From DATLAN01 sp035527455 (GTDB taxonomy: Bacteria > Planctomycetota > Planctomycetia > Pirellulales > Thermoguttaceae), in the NCBI GenBank assembly GCA_035527455.1, contig DATLAN010000586.1:1-19215 (forward strand): a stretch of 19,215 nucleotides of DNA, read 5' to 3'. Each line of letters opens with the position of its first letter. Position 1 is the first letter of the stretch. Shown here piece after piece: positions 1-5,518 of this stretch. A model generated the notes under the pieces. That model saw only the letters and a program-made list of their open reading frames with translations. It did no database searches and was not told the origin of the DNA. The translations under genes were made by a program, and so were the position numbers.

Positions 1-180
1 TGGAAGCTTCAGCGCGAACCGTGCGCGCGAAAACCACCGGGAGACCCCTTGACAACGCAGGCTCTTTCAGGGACGGGGACACGTCCCTAATCTGGCTGTT
101 TGAGTCATTTGGCCGGTCGGCCCGGTTTTCTGGGGCGGAGCAGGCGACCGGCGGCTTGCTCCAGGCGTTCGACAAACGTG

Positions 181-246
181 GCGCGGGTGGCGCCGTCGGT
201 TTTGCGGAAGAGATTCTACCATACCGCTCGACTCATTCGCAAAGTC
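181..246 (-). repeat. Dispersed repeat, inverted copy
   Basis: The reverse complement of this stretch aligns to 604-669 over about 66 bases with roughly 14 to 15 mismatches, near 78 percent identity by eye. Both share GAGTCGA, TATGGTA, TTCCGCAA and CGACGG blocks in the same order. No protein frame is conserved between them, so it looks like an old non-coding repeat. Confidence 0.5.
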
Positions 247-260
247 GGCGGTGCTACCCG

Positions 261-352
261 CTGAGGAACGAAGGGCGTGGAAAACGTGCCAAACCACGCC
301 CTTCGTTCCTCAGGGCGTGCCACCCTCGCCACGGGGCGTGCCACCCTCGCCA
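261..352. repeat. Palindromic repeat element, copy 1 (damaged)
   Basis: The core is a perfect inverted repeat with 20-bp arms at 261-280 and 294-313 (left arm CTGAGGAACGAAGGGCGTGG) and a 13-base loop. The outer left arm present in copies 2 and 3 is missing. The outer right arm has been tandemly duplicated: 19 bases at 313-331 recur at 334-352. The same core recurs at 12838-12914 and 14159-14235. Confidence 0.85.
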
Positions 353-399
353 AGAAAGTGTACGGGTTGTTCTCGCGTAAACACTAGCGGCTCGGGCGG

Positions 400-480
400 T
401 ACGCGTCGCGGACCAGTCCGATCTGGTCGAAGGGGATCGGCTGAAAACCGGGAATCCTGCCGGGGATGATCGAGTCGCCG
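400..480. repeat. 81-bp exact direct repeat, copy A (duplicated gene 3' end)
   Basis: These 81 bases are identical to 1434-1514, which encode part of the C-terminus of the beta-helix protein on the minus strand. Read on the minus strand, this copy encodes the same SIIPGRIPGF and FDQIGLVRDAYR segments. It is then fused to unrelated repeat sequence at base 480. It is therefore an orphan 3' fragment, not a gene. Confidence 0.9.
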
Positions 481-503
481 GGTGCCCATGCTTGCCGGCG
501 GCT
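477..503. repeat. 27-bp direct repeat, copy A
   Basis: These 27 bases (starting GCCGGGTGCCCATGCTTGCC) are identical to 1294-1320. Similarity continues for about 20 more bases with mismatches (GGGTGTGGCACTGC against GGGTGTGGTACTGC). The two copies bracket the small gene pair at 782-1263. Confidence 0.85.
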
Positions 504-603
504 CCAGTGGGTGTGGCACTGCCGCGCGAGGATTGCGGCAAATGGGTCGGCGTGCCGATCGGAGGGATGTTCGGAATTCCTCTTGTTGCCCGGCAACGCC
601 AGC

Positions 604-669
604 GATCTTGCCAGTGAGTCGAAGGGCATGGTATGATTTGTTCCGCAAGATCGACGGTGCCGCCCGCGT
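604..669 (+). repeat. Dispersed repeat, forward copy
   Basis: Partner of the inverted copy at 181-246. The shared blocks are GAGTCGA, TATGGTA, TTCCGCAA and CGACGG with matching spacing. It lies about 110 bases upstream of the small gene pair, so it could include that pair's promoter region, but no clear -35 and -10 pair was found. Confidence 0.5.
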
Positions 670-781
670 TTCCGCCGGCCAGCGCGTACGATGCATCGAG
701 GGGCGAATGGCCAGCCCGAAGACGTGCCGTTGCGGAGGCTAGGGCAGGGCGGACGGGACCCACAACTGAAAGTCGTCCGAG

Positions 782-1066
782 ATGGAAATCCGCTTCTACG
801 AGGATCCCGACACCGGGCTGCCGCACATCTACGGGCATGGCGTTACCGAAGAAGAGGTGCGGCAGGTCCTTCGCTCGCGCGGAGAAGACCTGCCGGGAAC
901 GAGGGACTCGCGAATGAAGCTGGGCCAGACAGCGGCAGGGCGTTACCTGCAGGTCATCTACGTGCCCGATGAAGACCCTGACAGCGTGTTTGTGATCACG
1001 GCCTATGAACTTCACGGCAAGGCGAAAATCGCCTACCGCGGCCGGCAACGGAGAAAGCCCAGATGA
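782..1066 (+). CDS. DUF4258-like small protein, possible toxin
   Basis: A 94-residue protein with no signal peptide or membrane segment. The pattern is that of small DUF4258/BrnT-like proteins: an N-terminal Tyr/His stretch (PHIYGHGVTEEEV), a central GQTAAGRYLQVIYV strand pair, a VFVITAYEL strand and a basic C-terminus (YRGRQRRKPR). BrnT-type members are ribonuclease toxins with this strand and basic-tail layout, but whether this protein is a nuclease is inference. The stop codon overlaps the next gene's start in an ATGA arrangement, so the two are co-translated. The ribosome site before the ATG is weak. The pair lies between direct repeats, which suits a mobile or selfish module. It could alternatively be a conserved hypothetical of unknown role. 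Confidence 0.75.
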   Translation: MEIRFYEDPDTGLPHIYGHGVTEEEVRQVLRSRGEDLPGTRDSRMKLGQTAAGRYLQVIYVPDEDPDSVFVITAYELHGKAKIAYRGRQRRKPR

Positions 1067-1263
1067 GTAAGCAGAAGTTTCCTCCCGGTTGGGACGAACA
1101 GCGCGTTCGTGAAGTGCTCGCACACTACGAGAGCCAGAGCGAAGACGAGCAGTTTGCGGAGATCGAGGCCGCCAGAGAAGCGGAAGGGATCACCATGATG
1201 GCCGTGCCGACCGAACTGGCTCCCGAAGTCCGAGCACTGATCGCCCGGAAGCACGGTGCCTGA
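1063..1263 (+). CDS. Small acidic protein, possible antitoxin partner
   Basis: A 66-residue acidic protein. An N-terminal basic start (MSKQKFPPGWDEQRVREVL) leads into a Glu-rich helical middle (SQSEDEQFAEIEAAREAE) and a short C-terminal segment, VPTELAPEVRALIARK. It begins inside the stop of the upstream DUF4258-like gene (ATGA overlap), the usual coupling of toxin-antitoxin pairs, although here the putative toxin is first, as in brnTA. I see no clear ribbon-helix-helix or helix-turn-helix motif, so DNA binding is not shown. The antitoxin role rests on gene order, size and charge, not on a recognised antitoxin family. Confidence 0.7.
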   Translation: MSKQKFPPGWDEQRVREVLAHYESQSEDEQFAEIEAAREAEGITMMAVPTELAPEVRALIARKHGA

Positions 1264-1293
1264 AACCATCCGGCCCGAACCAAGCGCTGCCCC

Positions 1294-1320
1294 GCCGGGT
1301 GCCCATGCTTGCCGGCGGCT
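1294..1320. repeat. 27-bp direct repeat, copy B
   Basis: Identical to 477-503. It lies 30 bases after the stop of the possible antitoxin gene and in the same orientation as copy A, 817 bases away. Confidence 0.85.
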
Positions 1321-1417
1321 GGGGTGGGTGTGGTACTGCTTGCCGGGAAAGACACTGATACTTCCAAAACGACGCCACTGCTTGCGGGTTATCAAGTCGC
1401 TGACGGTTTCCGCCTCG

Positions 1418-3487
1418 TCACGGCCCGGCGCGATACGCGTCGCGGACCAGTCCGATCTGGTCGAAGGGGATCGGCTGAAAACCGGGAATCCTGCCGGGGA
1501 TGATCGAGTCGCCGCGGAGGCGGAAATCGCCCGTGGCCGCGTCGACGAAGCCGGGGTCTTCGCCTTCGAGCACGAGGTTGTCTTCGAAGACGACCCGATC
1601 GAGATGCGGCCGCACGTCGCCGCCGGCGTTGAGCCACTTCTTGCAGCCGACGGCCACGTTGCGACGAATCACGTTGCCCAGCGGCAGTTGGTGCTCCTCC
1701 TCCATGATCGTGGCCAGCTTCGGATAACGGGTGCTCCACGGGGGATTCTGGTAGTCGAGCCGCCGGGCCTTGGCCAGCAGGTCCCAACTGTCGCGCCCGC
1801 CGGGACTGTCGAGCTTGATGCGGGTGAGGCCGCGGGCGTCGATGTGGACGGCCGAATCGCAGTCGATGAAGAGGTTGTTTTCGACGAGGTTGTCGCGGCC
1901 GCCGCCGATGAACGCGGCACGCCCGGCCCGGTAGAAGACGTTTCCGATCAGCCGGTCGCCGCTGTCGCAGTCGTCCAGATAGATGCCCATCGTGCCGCAG
2001 GCGCCGAAGCTGGGCAGGTCGTGGATGTAGTTGTATCGCAGCACGTTGCCGCGGCTGGTCCAATCGCGGCCGGTGTAGAAGGCGCCCACGTCGGAAGTCT
2101 CCAGGGCCACGTCGTGGATCTCGTTCAGTTCGATCGTGTGCTCGTTCCCGCCGTAGAGGATCGCGCTGTGGGGGGCGTGGTGGATCAAGTTGTTGGCGAC
2201 CCGGTTTCCGACCCCGCCGACGTGGATGCCCGCGGCGTAGGTCTTCTGTAGTCGGCCAAAGTGATGGATGTGGTTGTTCGAGGCGTAGTGTTCGGCGGGA
2301 AGGAGTTTTGGGCGATCGCCGCCTTCGAGGCGAATGCCGCCCTGGCCGAGTTGATAGAGATCGCACCCGAGGACGCCGTGCCGGGTCCCGCCGTTGATCG
2401 AGACCGCGTAGCCGGCCAGATTGCGCAGCGTGCAACCGGCCACCCGATTGGCGGTTCCGCCGGAGATGGTCACGCCGTCGCCCCGGGAGGTTTCCAGCGT
2501 GAGGCCCTCGAGCGTGACGTGGGAGACGTTTTCGAGCGAGATCAGTGGCTCCTTCAACAACGAGAGTTCCACCCGGGCTTGCGACGTCGGTTCGGGGGGC
2601 CAGAAGTAGAGCACTCCGCCCTTGGCGTCGAGATACCACTCGCCGGGCCGGTCGAGTTCTTCCAGGAGATTGACCGCGTAATAACGTCGGGGATCGGTGT
2701 TCCAGGAAGACGAAGGACCGATGCCGTATCCGTGGGCAGCGGCCAGAGTGATCCGGCGCCGCGGGACGTCGATCGACCGGATCTTGATGCACTCGTCCGA
2801 CCAATCGTGGCACCAGTAGCCGTGCAGCCAGACGCCCTCGGCCGTGTTCCAGCCGCCGGGCCGGTCGCCGCTGTAGACGAAGGTGCCCCCGCGATCCTCC
2901 TGCGTAGAGCCGCGATCGATCACGCTCTCGATGGTGACGAATCCGTCGTTGGGCCAACGGGCGAGTTGCTGAGGGCTGCCGTTGAAGAACAACTCCGGCC
3001 AGCCGCCGCCGTCGCGAAAACGGATGGGAAGCTCGCCGAGGCCGGTCACGCCGAGGGCCTTCAGGTCGGCCTGCAGCACGCTGCCGTGGGCGGCGGCGGC
3101 GAGGCGTTCGAGCACGCCGGATGCTTCGACCGGCTTGAAACCACTGACGGCTTTTCCCCCCGACAGGCGAACTTCCTCGTTGGGCCAGGCCCGGTACGCG
3201 ATCGGCGAAGTCTCCGTTCCGCTGTCTTCGACGGTCAAGTGGAGGGTCTGCTCGATGGGGTAGGCGCCGCCGCGGATCCAAACGATGACGCCGCCGGGCT
3301 CGGGGCTGCGGTCACTGCTCAGCCGGCGGACGGCGTCGCGCGCCCGTTGCACGGTGGCAAACGGTCTCGATTCGGTGCCCGGGCCGTCGTCGTTCCCATC
3401 GGTGGCCACGAACAACTCGGCTCCCCAACCGAGCGAGCACGCTGCCAGAAAGAGGGCCCCCGCCATTGCCACTGCAAAACGCTTCAT
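1418..3487 (-). CDS. Secreted right-handed beta-helix protein, possible glycoside hydrolase/lyase
   Basis: A 689-residue exported protein. The start chosen is the ATG at 3487, because AAAGGA lies 8 bases upstream and a signal peptide follows (KRFAVAMAGALFLAACSL, cut near GWGAE). The frame stays open further upstream without a ribosome site. The mature N-terminus, FVATDGNDDGPGTESRPFAT followed by VQRARDAVR, is the classic opening of carbohydrate-active parallel beta-helix enzymes. The segments VWIRGGAYPIEQTLHL and EWYLDAKGGVLYFWPPEP recall the GH141-type layout, but that family call is inference. From about residue 310 come repeated beta-helix coils with Asn ladders (NRVAGCTLRN, NNHIHHFG, NRVANNLIHH, NEIHDVALETSDVG). 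The C-terminus ends in a PIPFDQIGLVRDAYR motif. A weak promoter, TTGCCA-N16-TATGGC, may lie at 3583-3610. The likely role is polysaccharide breakdown in the periplasm or outside the cell. Confidence 0.9.
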   Translation of the reverse strand: MKRFAVAMAGALFLAACSLGWGAELFVATDGNDDGPGTESRPFATVQRARDAVRRLSSDRSPEPGGVIVWIRGGAYPIEQTLHLTVEDSGTETSPIAYRAWPNEEVRLSGGKAVSGFKPVEASGVLERLAAAAHGSVLQADLKALGVTGLGELPIRFRDGGGWPELFFNGSPQQLARWPNDGFVTIESVIDRGSTQEDRGGTFVYSGDRPGGWNTAEGVWLHGYWCHDWSDECIKIRSIDVPRRRITLAAAHGYGIGPSSSWNTDPRRYYAVNLLEELDRPGEWYLDAKGGVLYFWPPEPTSQARVELSLLKEPLISLENVSHVTLEGLTLETSRGDGVTISGGTANRVAGCTLRNLAGYAVSINGGTRHGVLGCDLYQLGQGGIRLEGGDRPKLLPAEHYASNNHIHHFGRLQKTYAAGIHVGGVGNRVANNLIHHAPHSAILYGGNEHTIELNEIHDVALETSDVGAFYTGRDWTSRGNVLRYNYIHDLPSFGACGTMGIYLDDCDSGDRLIGNVFYRAGRAAFIGGGRDNLVENNLFIDCDSAVHIDARGLTRIKLDSPGGRDSWDLLAKARRLDYQNPPWSTRYPKLATIMEEEHQLPLGNVIRRNVAVGCKKWLNAGGDVRPHLDRVVFEDNLVLEGEDPGFVDAATGDFRLRGDSIIPGRIPGFQPIPFDQIGLVRDAYRAGP
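1434..1514. repeat. 81-bp exact direct repeat, copy B (inside gene)
   Basis: This is the in-gene copy of the repeat at 400-480, offset by 1034 bases. It covers the codons for about 27 residues ending five residues before the C-terminus of the beta-helix protein. It is probably the parent copy, because it sits in an intact frame. Confidence 0.9.
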
Positions 3488-3510
3488 CCGGTATCCTTTC
3501 GTCAAAAAGC

Positions 3511-3527
3511 CGCGACCGGTGGTCGCG
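3511..3527. repeat. Perfect hairpin in the beta-helix gene leader
   Basis: A 7-bp stem with a 3-base loop, CGCGACC-GGT-GGTCGCG, lies 24 bases upstream of the beta-helix start codon, just before the ribosome site on the transcribed strand. It could affect translation or be another short palindromic repeat. Confidence 0.5.
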
Positions 3528-3634
3528 CCCTTGGCCCACAATCGCTGCTCGCGCCCTCCGCCCACAACCGGCGCCGCTCATTGCCATAGAGAAGCTATCA
3601 AAGCTGGCAAGGGAAGGCAAGAGACGAACCTTGA

Positions 3635-3649
3635 CGCTCCGGCGGAGCG
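3635..3649. terminator. Weak hairpin after BON gene
   Basis: A 6-bp stem CGCTCC/GGAGCG with a 3-base loop lies just downstream of the BON gene stop on the minus strand. There is no strong T-run, so a terminator role is uncertain. Confidence 0.3.
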
Positions 3650-3653
3650 AAGG

Positions 3654-3932
3654 TCAGGAGACCTCGATGGAATTGGTCAGGCGGTTTCCGCCGGGGACGG
3701 CCATGGCGGCGTGCTGGGCCAATTGCTTGCAATAGTAGGTATTGCAGTGCCCGGTCAGCCGCACGCCGTTCCGGTTTACCTCCACGCCGAGATCACGGAC
3801 TCCGCGGCCGGTCTCTCTTTGGACGGCCCTTTCGATGGAGGCGGCCAACCGTTCGGCTTCTTCCAAGGTCTCCGGCAATCCCGCTCCGACGATCTGCGAG
3901 GCGGTCTGGGCCTCGACGGACGGATCTTCCAT
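3654..3932 (-). CDS. BON-domain protein
   Basis: A 92-residue soluble protein without a signal peptide. An N-terminal helical part with EEAERLAASIERAVQ is followed by a BON-like fold: RDLGVEVNRNGVRLTGHCNT, the helix YYCKQLAQHAAM, and the terminal strand NSIEVS. BON domains bind phospholipid membranes or other ligands and often occur in osmotic-stress and secretin proteins. Here the domain stands alone. AGGAG lies 7 bases before the ATG. The next minus-strand gene (4078-4302) encodes a shorter relative with the same KQLAQ helix and NSI ending, so the two look like an old tandem duplication. The precise function is unknown. Confidence 0.85.
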   Translation of the reverse strand: MEDPSVEAQTASQIVGAGLPETLEEAERLAASIERAVQRETGRGVRDLGVEVNRNGVRLTGHCNTYYCKQLAQHAAMAVPGGNRLTNSIEVS

Positions 3933-4077
3933 GAACTGCTCCTTGACTGCTGCCGGGCGACCATCCGTTGTCCGCCGGCATCAGCGACAGTCATCGAGGA
4001 ACGTCCGTGCTCCTGCACCTGCGTCGTATTTGCACCGCCCGCCTTGCAGCGATTCCGCGGAAGCGGCACGCGTCGGA

Positions 4078-4302
4078 CTACGCCACGTGGATCGAATTGA
4101 CGAGTTCGGCGTCCTTGCAGACGGAACGGACAACCTCCTGGGCCAATTGTTTATGATAGAAGCTGGAAACGACGCCGGAAATCAGCAACGCCCCGTCACG
4201 GTGTTCGACCTGCAGATCGCGTAGTTCGTAGATGGGACTGTTGCGCAACGCCGTTTGCGCCCGTGGTTGAATCTCACTCTGACTGGTTGAAGTCGGGGTC
4301 AT
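4078..4302 (-). CDS. Small BON-domain protein
   Basis: A 74-residue protein consisting almost only of one BON-like unit. The strand pair YELRDLQVEHRDGALLISGV leads to the helix FYHKQLAQEVVRSV and a terminal strand LVNSIHV. It matches the neighbouring BON protein in the helix (KQLAQ) and end motif. There is no signal peptide. The ribosome site is poor: an AAGG lies about 14 bases before the ATG. A 145-base gap separates it from the downstream BON gene, so the two may or may not share a transcript. The role is probably membrane or envelope related, by family only. Confidence 0.8.
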   Translation of the reverse strand: MTPTSTSQSEIQPRAQTALRNSPIYELRDLQVEHRDGALLISGVVSSFYHKQLAQEVVRSVCKDAELVNSIHVA

Positions 4303-4522
4303 GACGAGCCGAGTACCTTCCCTGAAAAGCCGTTCTCCATGGGACGGTCGGAGTTACCGCCGGAACGAACCGAAAGGAGTCGAGACGAGCGCAGAAATCC
4401 AGTCTGCCCACCCGGCCGTCCGAAAGCTATCCGCCGTCGAACCGTTTGCGGCGGTCACCCCCGGTTGCGAAACACGCACGGTCCTGAAGGGACCAAGTCG
4501 AAAGACCACCGCTCGAAAGTAA

Positions 4523-4551
4523 ATCTTCAGCAAATACTCGATATAAGTCAA
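4523..4551 (-). promoter_or_regulatory. Possible promoter for the small BON gene
   Basis: On the minus strand TTGACT (4546-4551) and GAAGAT (4523-4528) are separated by 17 bases. The -35 is good (5 of 6) and the -10 is weak (3 of 6). It would give a leader of about 210 bases. The 290-base gap between cysC and this BON gene holds no gene I can support. Confidence 0.35.
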
Positions 4552-4593
4552 CCCCGGATTGGAAAACCCATCGATTTTGCGGACCGGCTCGAT

Positions 4594-5253
4594 CTAGGCG
4601 ATTCTCTCAGACGCCCTCAAGTAGGCGATGACCTCGTCGGCGAGCGTTTCGGCCGGCTTGTTGGCGGCATCCAGGACCAGTTTGGGTTGCTCGGGCGGCT
4701 CGTAGGGGTCGTCGATGCCCGTGAAACCTTTGATCATGCCCGCGCGGGCCTTCCGGTATAGGCCCTTAGGGTCGCGTGCTTCGCAGATTTCCAGGGGCGC
4801 ATCGAGGAAGACCTCGATGAAATCTCCGTCGGACAAAGTCGCCCGGACCCGGTCGCGATCGATCCGATAGGGGCTGATGAAGGCCGTGATCGCGATGATC
4901 CCGGCCTCGCAGAAGAGCTTGGCCACGGCGCCCACCCGGCGGATGTTCTCCTCGCGATCCTGGGCGGAGAATCCCAGTCCGAACCGCCGGGCGAACGCCT
5001 CGTCGTGTCGCTGCTGGAGCACGTCCGGCGCGGCGTTCAGTGCGTGACGGACGTTATCGCCGTCGAGGACGAAGCTGTTCACCCCCATCGAGTGGAGTTT
5101 GTGGTCAACCAGGTTGGCCGTCGTGCTCTTCCCGGAGGCACTGAAACCGGTGAGCCAGATGACGCAACCGGTGTGCCCGTTGACCTGCTCTCGCGCGGCC
5201 CGCGAAACGGCGTGTTCATGCCAATAGACTTCACTCTGATTTTCGTCGGCCAT
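4594..5253 (-). CDS. cysC: Adenylyl-sulfate (APS) kinase
   Basis: A 219-residue cytoplasmic kinase that phosphorylates APS to PAPS with ATP, in sulfate activation. The motifs are clear: Walker A GFSASGKST (residues 36-44), the DGDNVRH substrate loop (64-70), the FISPYR serine region (125-130), DPKGLYRKARAG (161-172) and the FTGIDDPYEPP lid (177-187). Compared with the common form, in which DGDNxRHGLN runs directly into LGFS, this protein has about 18 extra residues (AAPDVLQQRHDEAFARRF) between the two. This appears to be a known variant subgroup rather than an error, because the frame and both flanks are intact. No ATP sulfurylase genes (cysD, cysN or sat) are in the window, so the partner is elsewhere. 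The gene is transcribed away from glgP. Confidence 0.95.
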   Translation of the reverse strand: MADENQSEVYWHEHAVSRAAREQVNGHTGCVIWLTGFSASGKSTTANLVDHKLHSMGVNSFVLDGDNVRHALNAAPDVLQQRHDEAFARRFGLGFSAQDREENIRRVGAVAKLFCEAGIIAITAFISPYRIDRDRVRATLSDGDFIEVFLDAPLEICEARDPKGLYRKARAGMIKGFTGIDDPYEPPEQPKLVLDAANKPAETLADEVIAYLRASERIA

Positions 5254-5309
5254 CGGTCAGATCTCGCAGTATTGCCAAAGCCCCTACAGTCACACAATCG
5301 AACCAGTAC

Positions 5310-5339
5310 AGAATACACGAAAATCGAACTGCAGGGCAA
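5310..5339 (-). promoter_or_regulatory. Probable cysC promoter
   Basis: On the minus strand TTGCCC (5334-5339) and TATTCT (5310-5315) are spaced by 18 bases, giving a start near 5303 and a leader of about 50 bases. The -35 matches 4 of 6 and the -10 matches 5 of 6 consensus bases. Confidence 0.4.
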
Positions 5340-5443
5340 CCGCAACGGCAGGTCGACGGCGGAAGAACAGAAGAATCTTCCTGCATATTCCCAGTTTGCT
5401 GAAACTGGCGGGGGTCTTCAGGTCGATTGCACGGGCACTGGGG

Positions 5444-5472
5444 TCGCCTCGTCCGATGCCCCCCGGTATAAT
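5444..5472 (+). promoter_or_regulatory. Probable glgP promoter (perfect -10)
   Basis: TATAAT at 5467-5472 is a perfect sigma70 -10 box, 46 bases before the glgP ATG. The -35 at the expected 17-base spacing (TCGCCT) is poor, so an activator may be needed. Confidence 0.45.
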
Positions 5473-5518
5473 TCGGCGTTTGCCAGTGCAATATGGGATT
5501 TTCTGGAGCGTAACTCAC

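Larger units (their letters stand above)
1..781. other. Gene-poor repeat mosaic at left edge
   Basis: No open frame here has a credible start, ribosome site or recognisable protein. The stretch is built from repeats. There is a small hairpin at 69-88 (7-bp arms AGGGACG/CGTCCCT). Two diverged inverted copies of one dispersed sequence lie at about 181-246 and 604-669. A palindromic element occupies 261-313, followed by a tandem duplication at 313-352. An 81-bp exact copy of the beta-helix gene's 3' end lies at 400-480, joined to a 27-bp repeat at 477-503. I read it as a hot spot of repeat insertion and rearrangement next to the small gene pair at 782-1263. Confidence 0.6.

Noticed and set aside
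313..352. Possible CRISPR-like direct repeat
   Set aside because: There are only two units with a 21-base period and no spacers. It is a tandem duplication of a palindrome arm.
384..629. Possible second small gene sharing the beta-helix C-terminus
   Set aside because: The shared part is an exact 81-bp DNA duplication joined to repeat sequence. No start signal or independent protein family is present.
1256..3589. Two long plus-strand open frames opposite the beta-helix gene
   Set aside because: The minus strand carries the signal peptide, ribosome site and beta-helix repeats. The plus frames are low-information shadows.
4354..4551. 65-codon minus-strand frame between cysC and the small BON gene
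   Set aside because: It starts with TTG, has no ribosome site, shows no domain, and its start overlaps the likely BON gene promoter.
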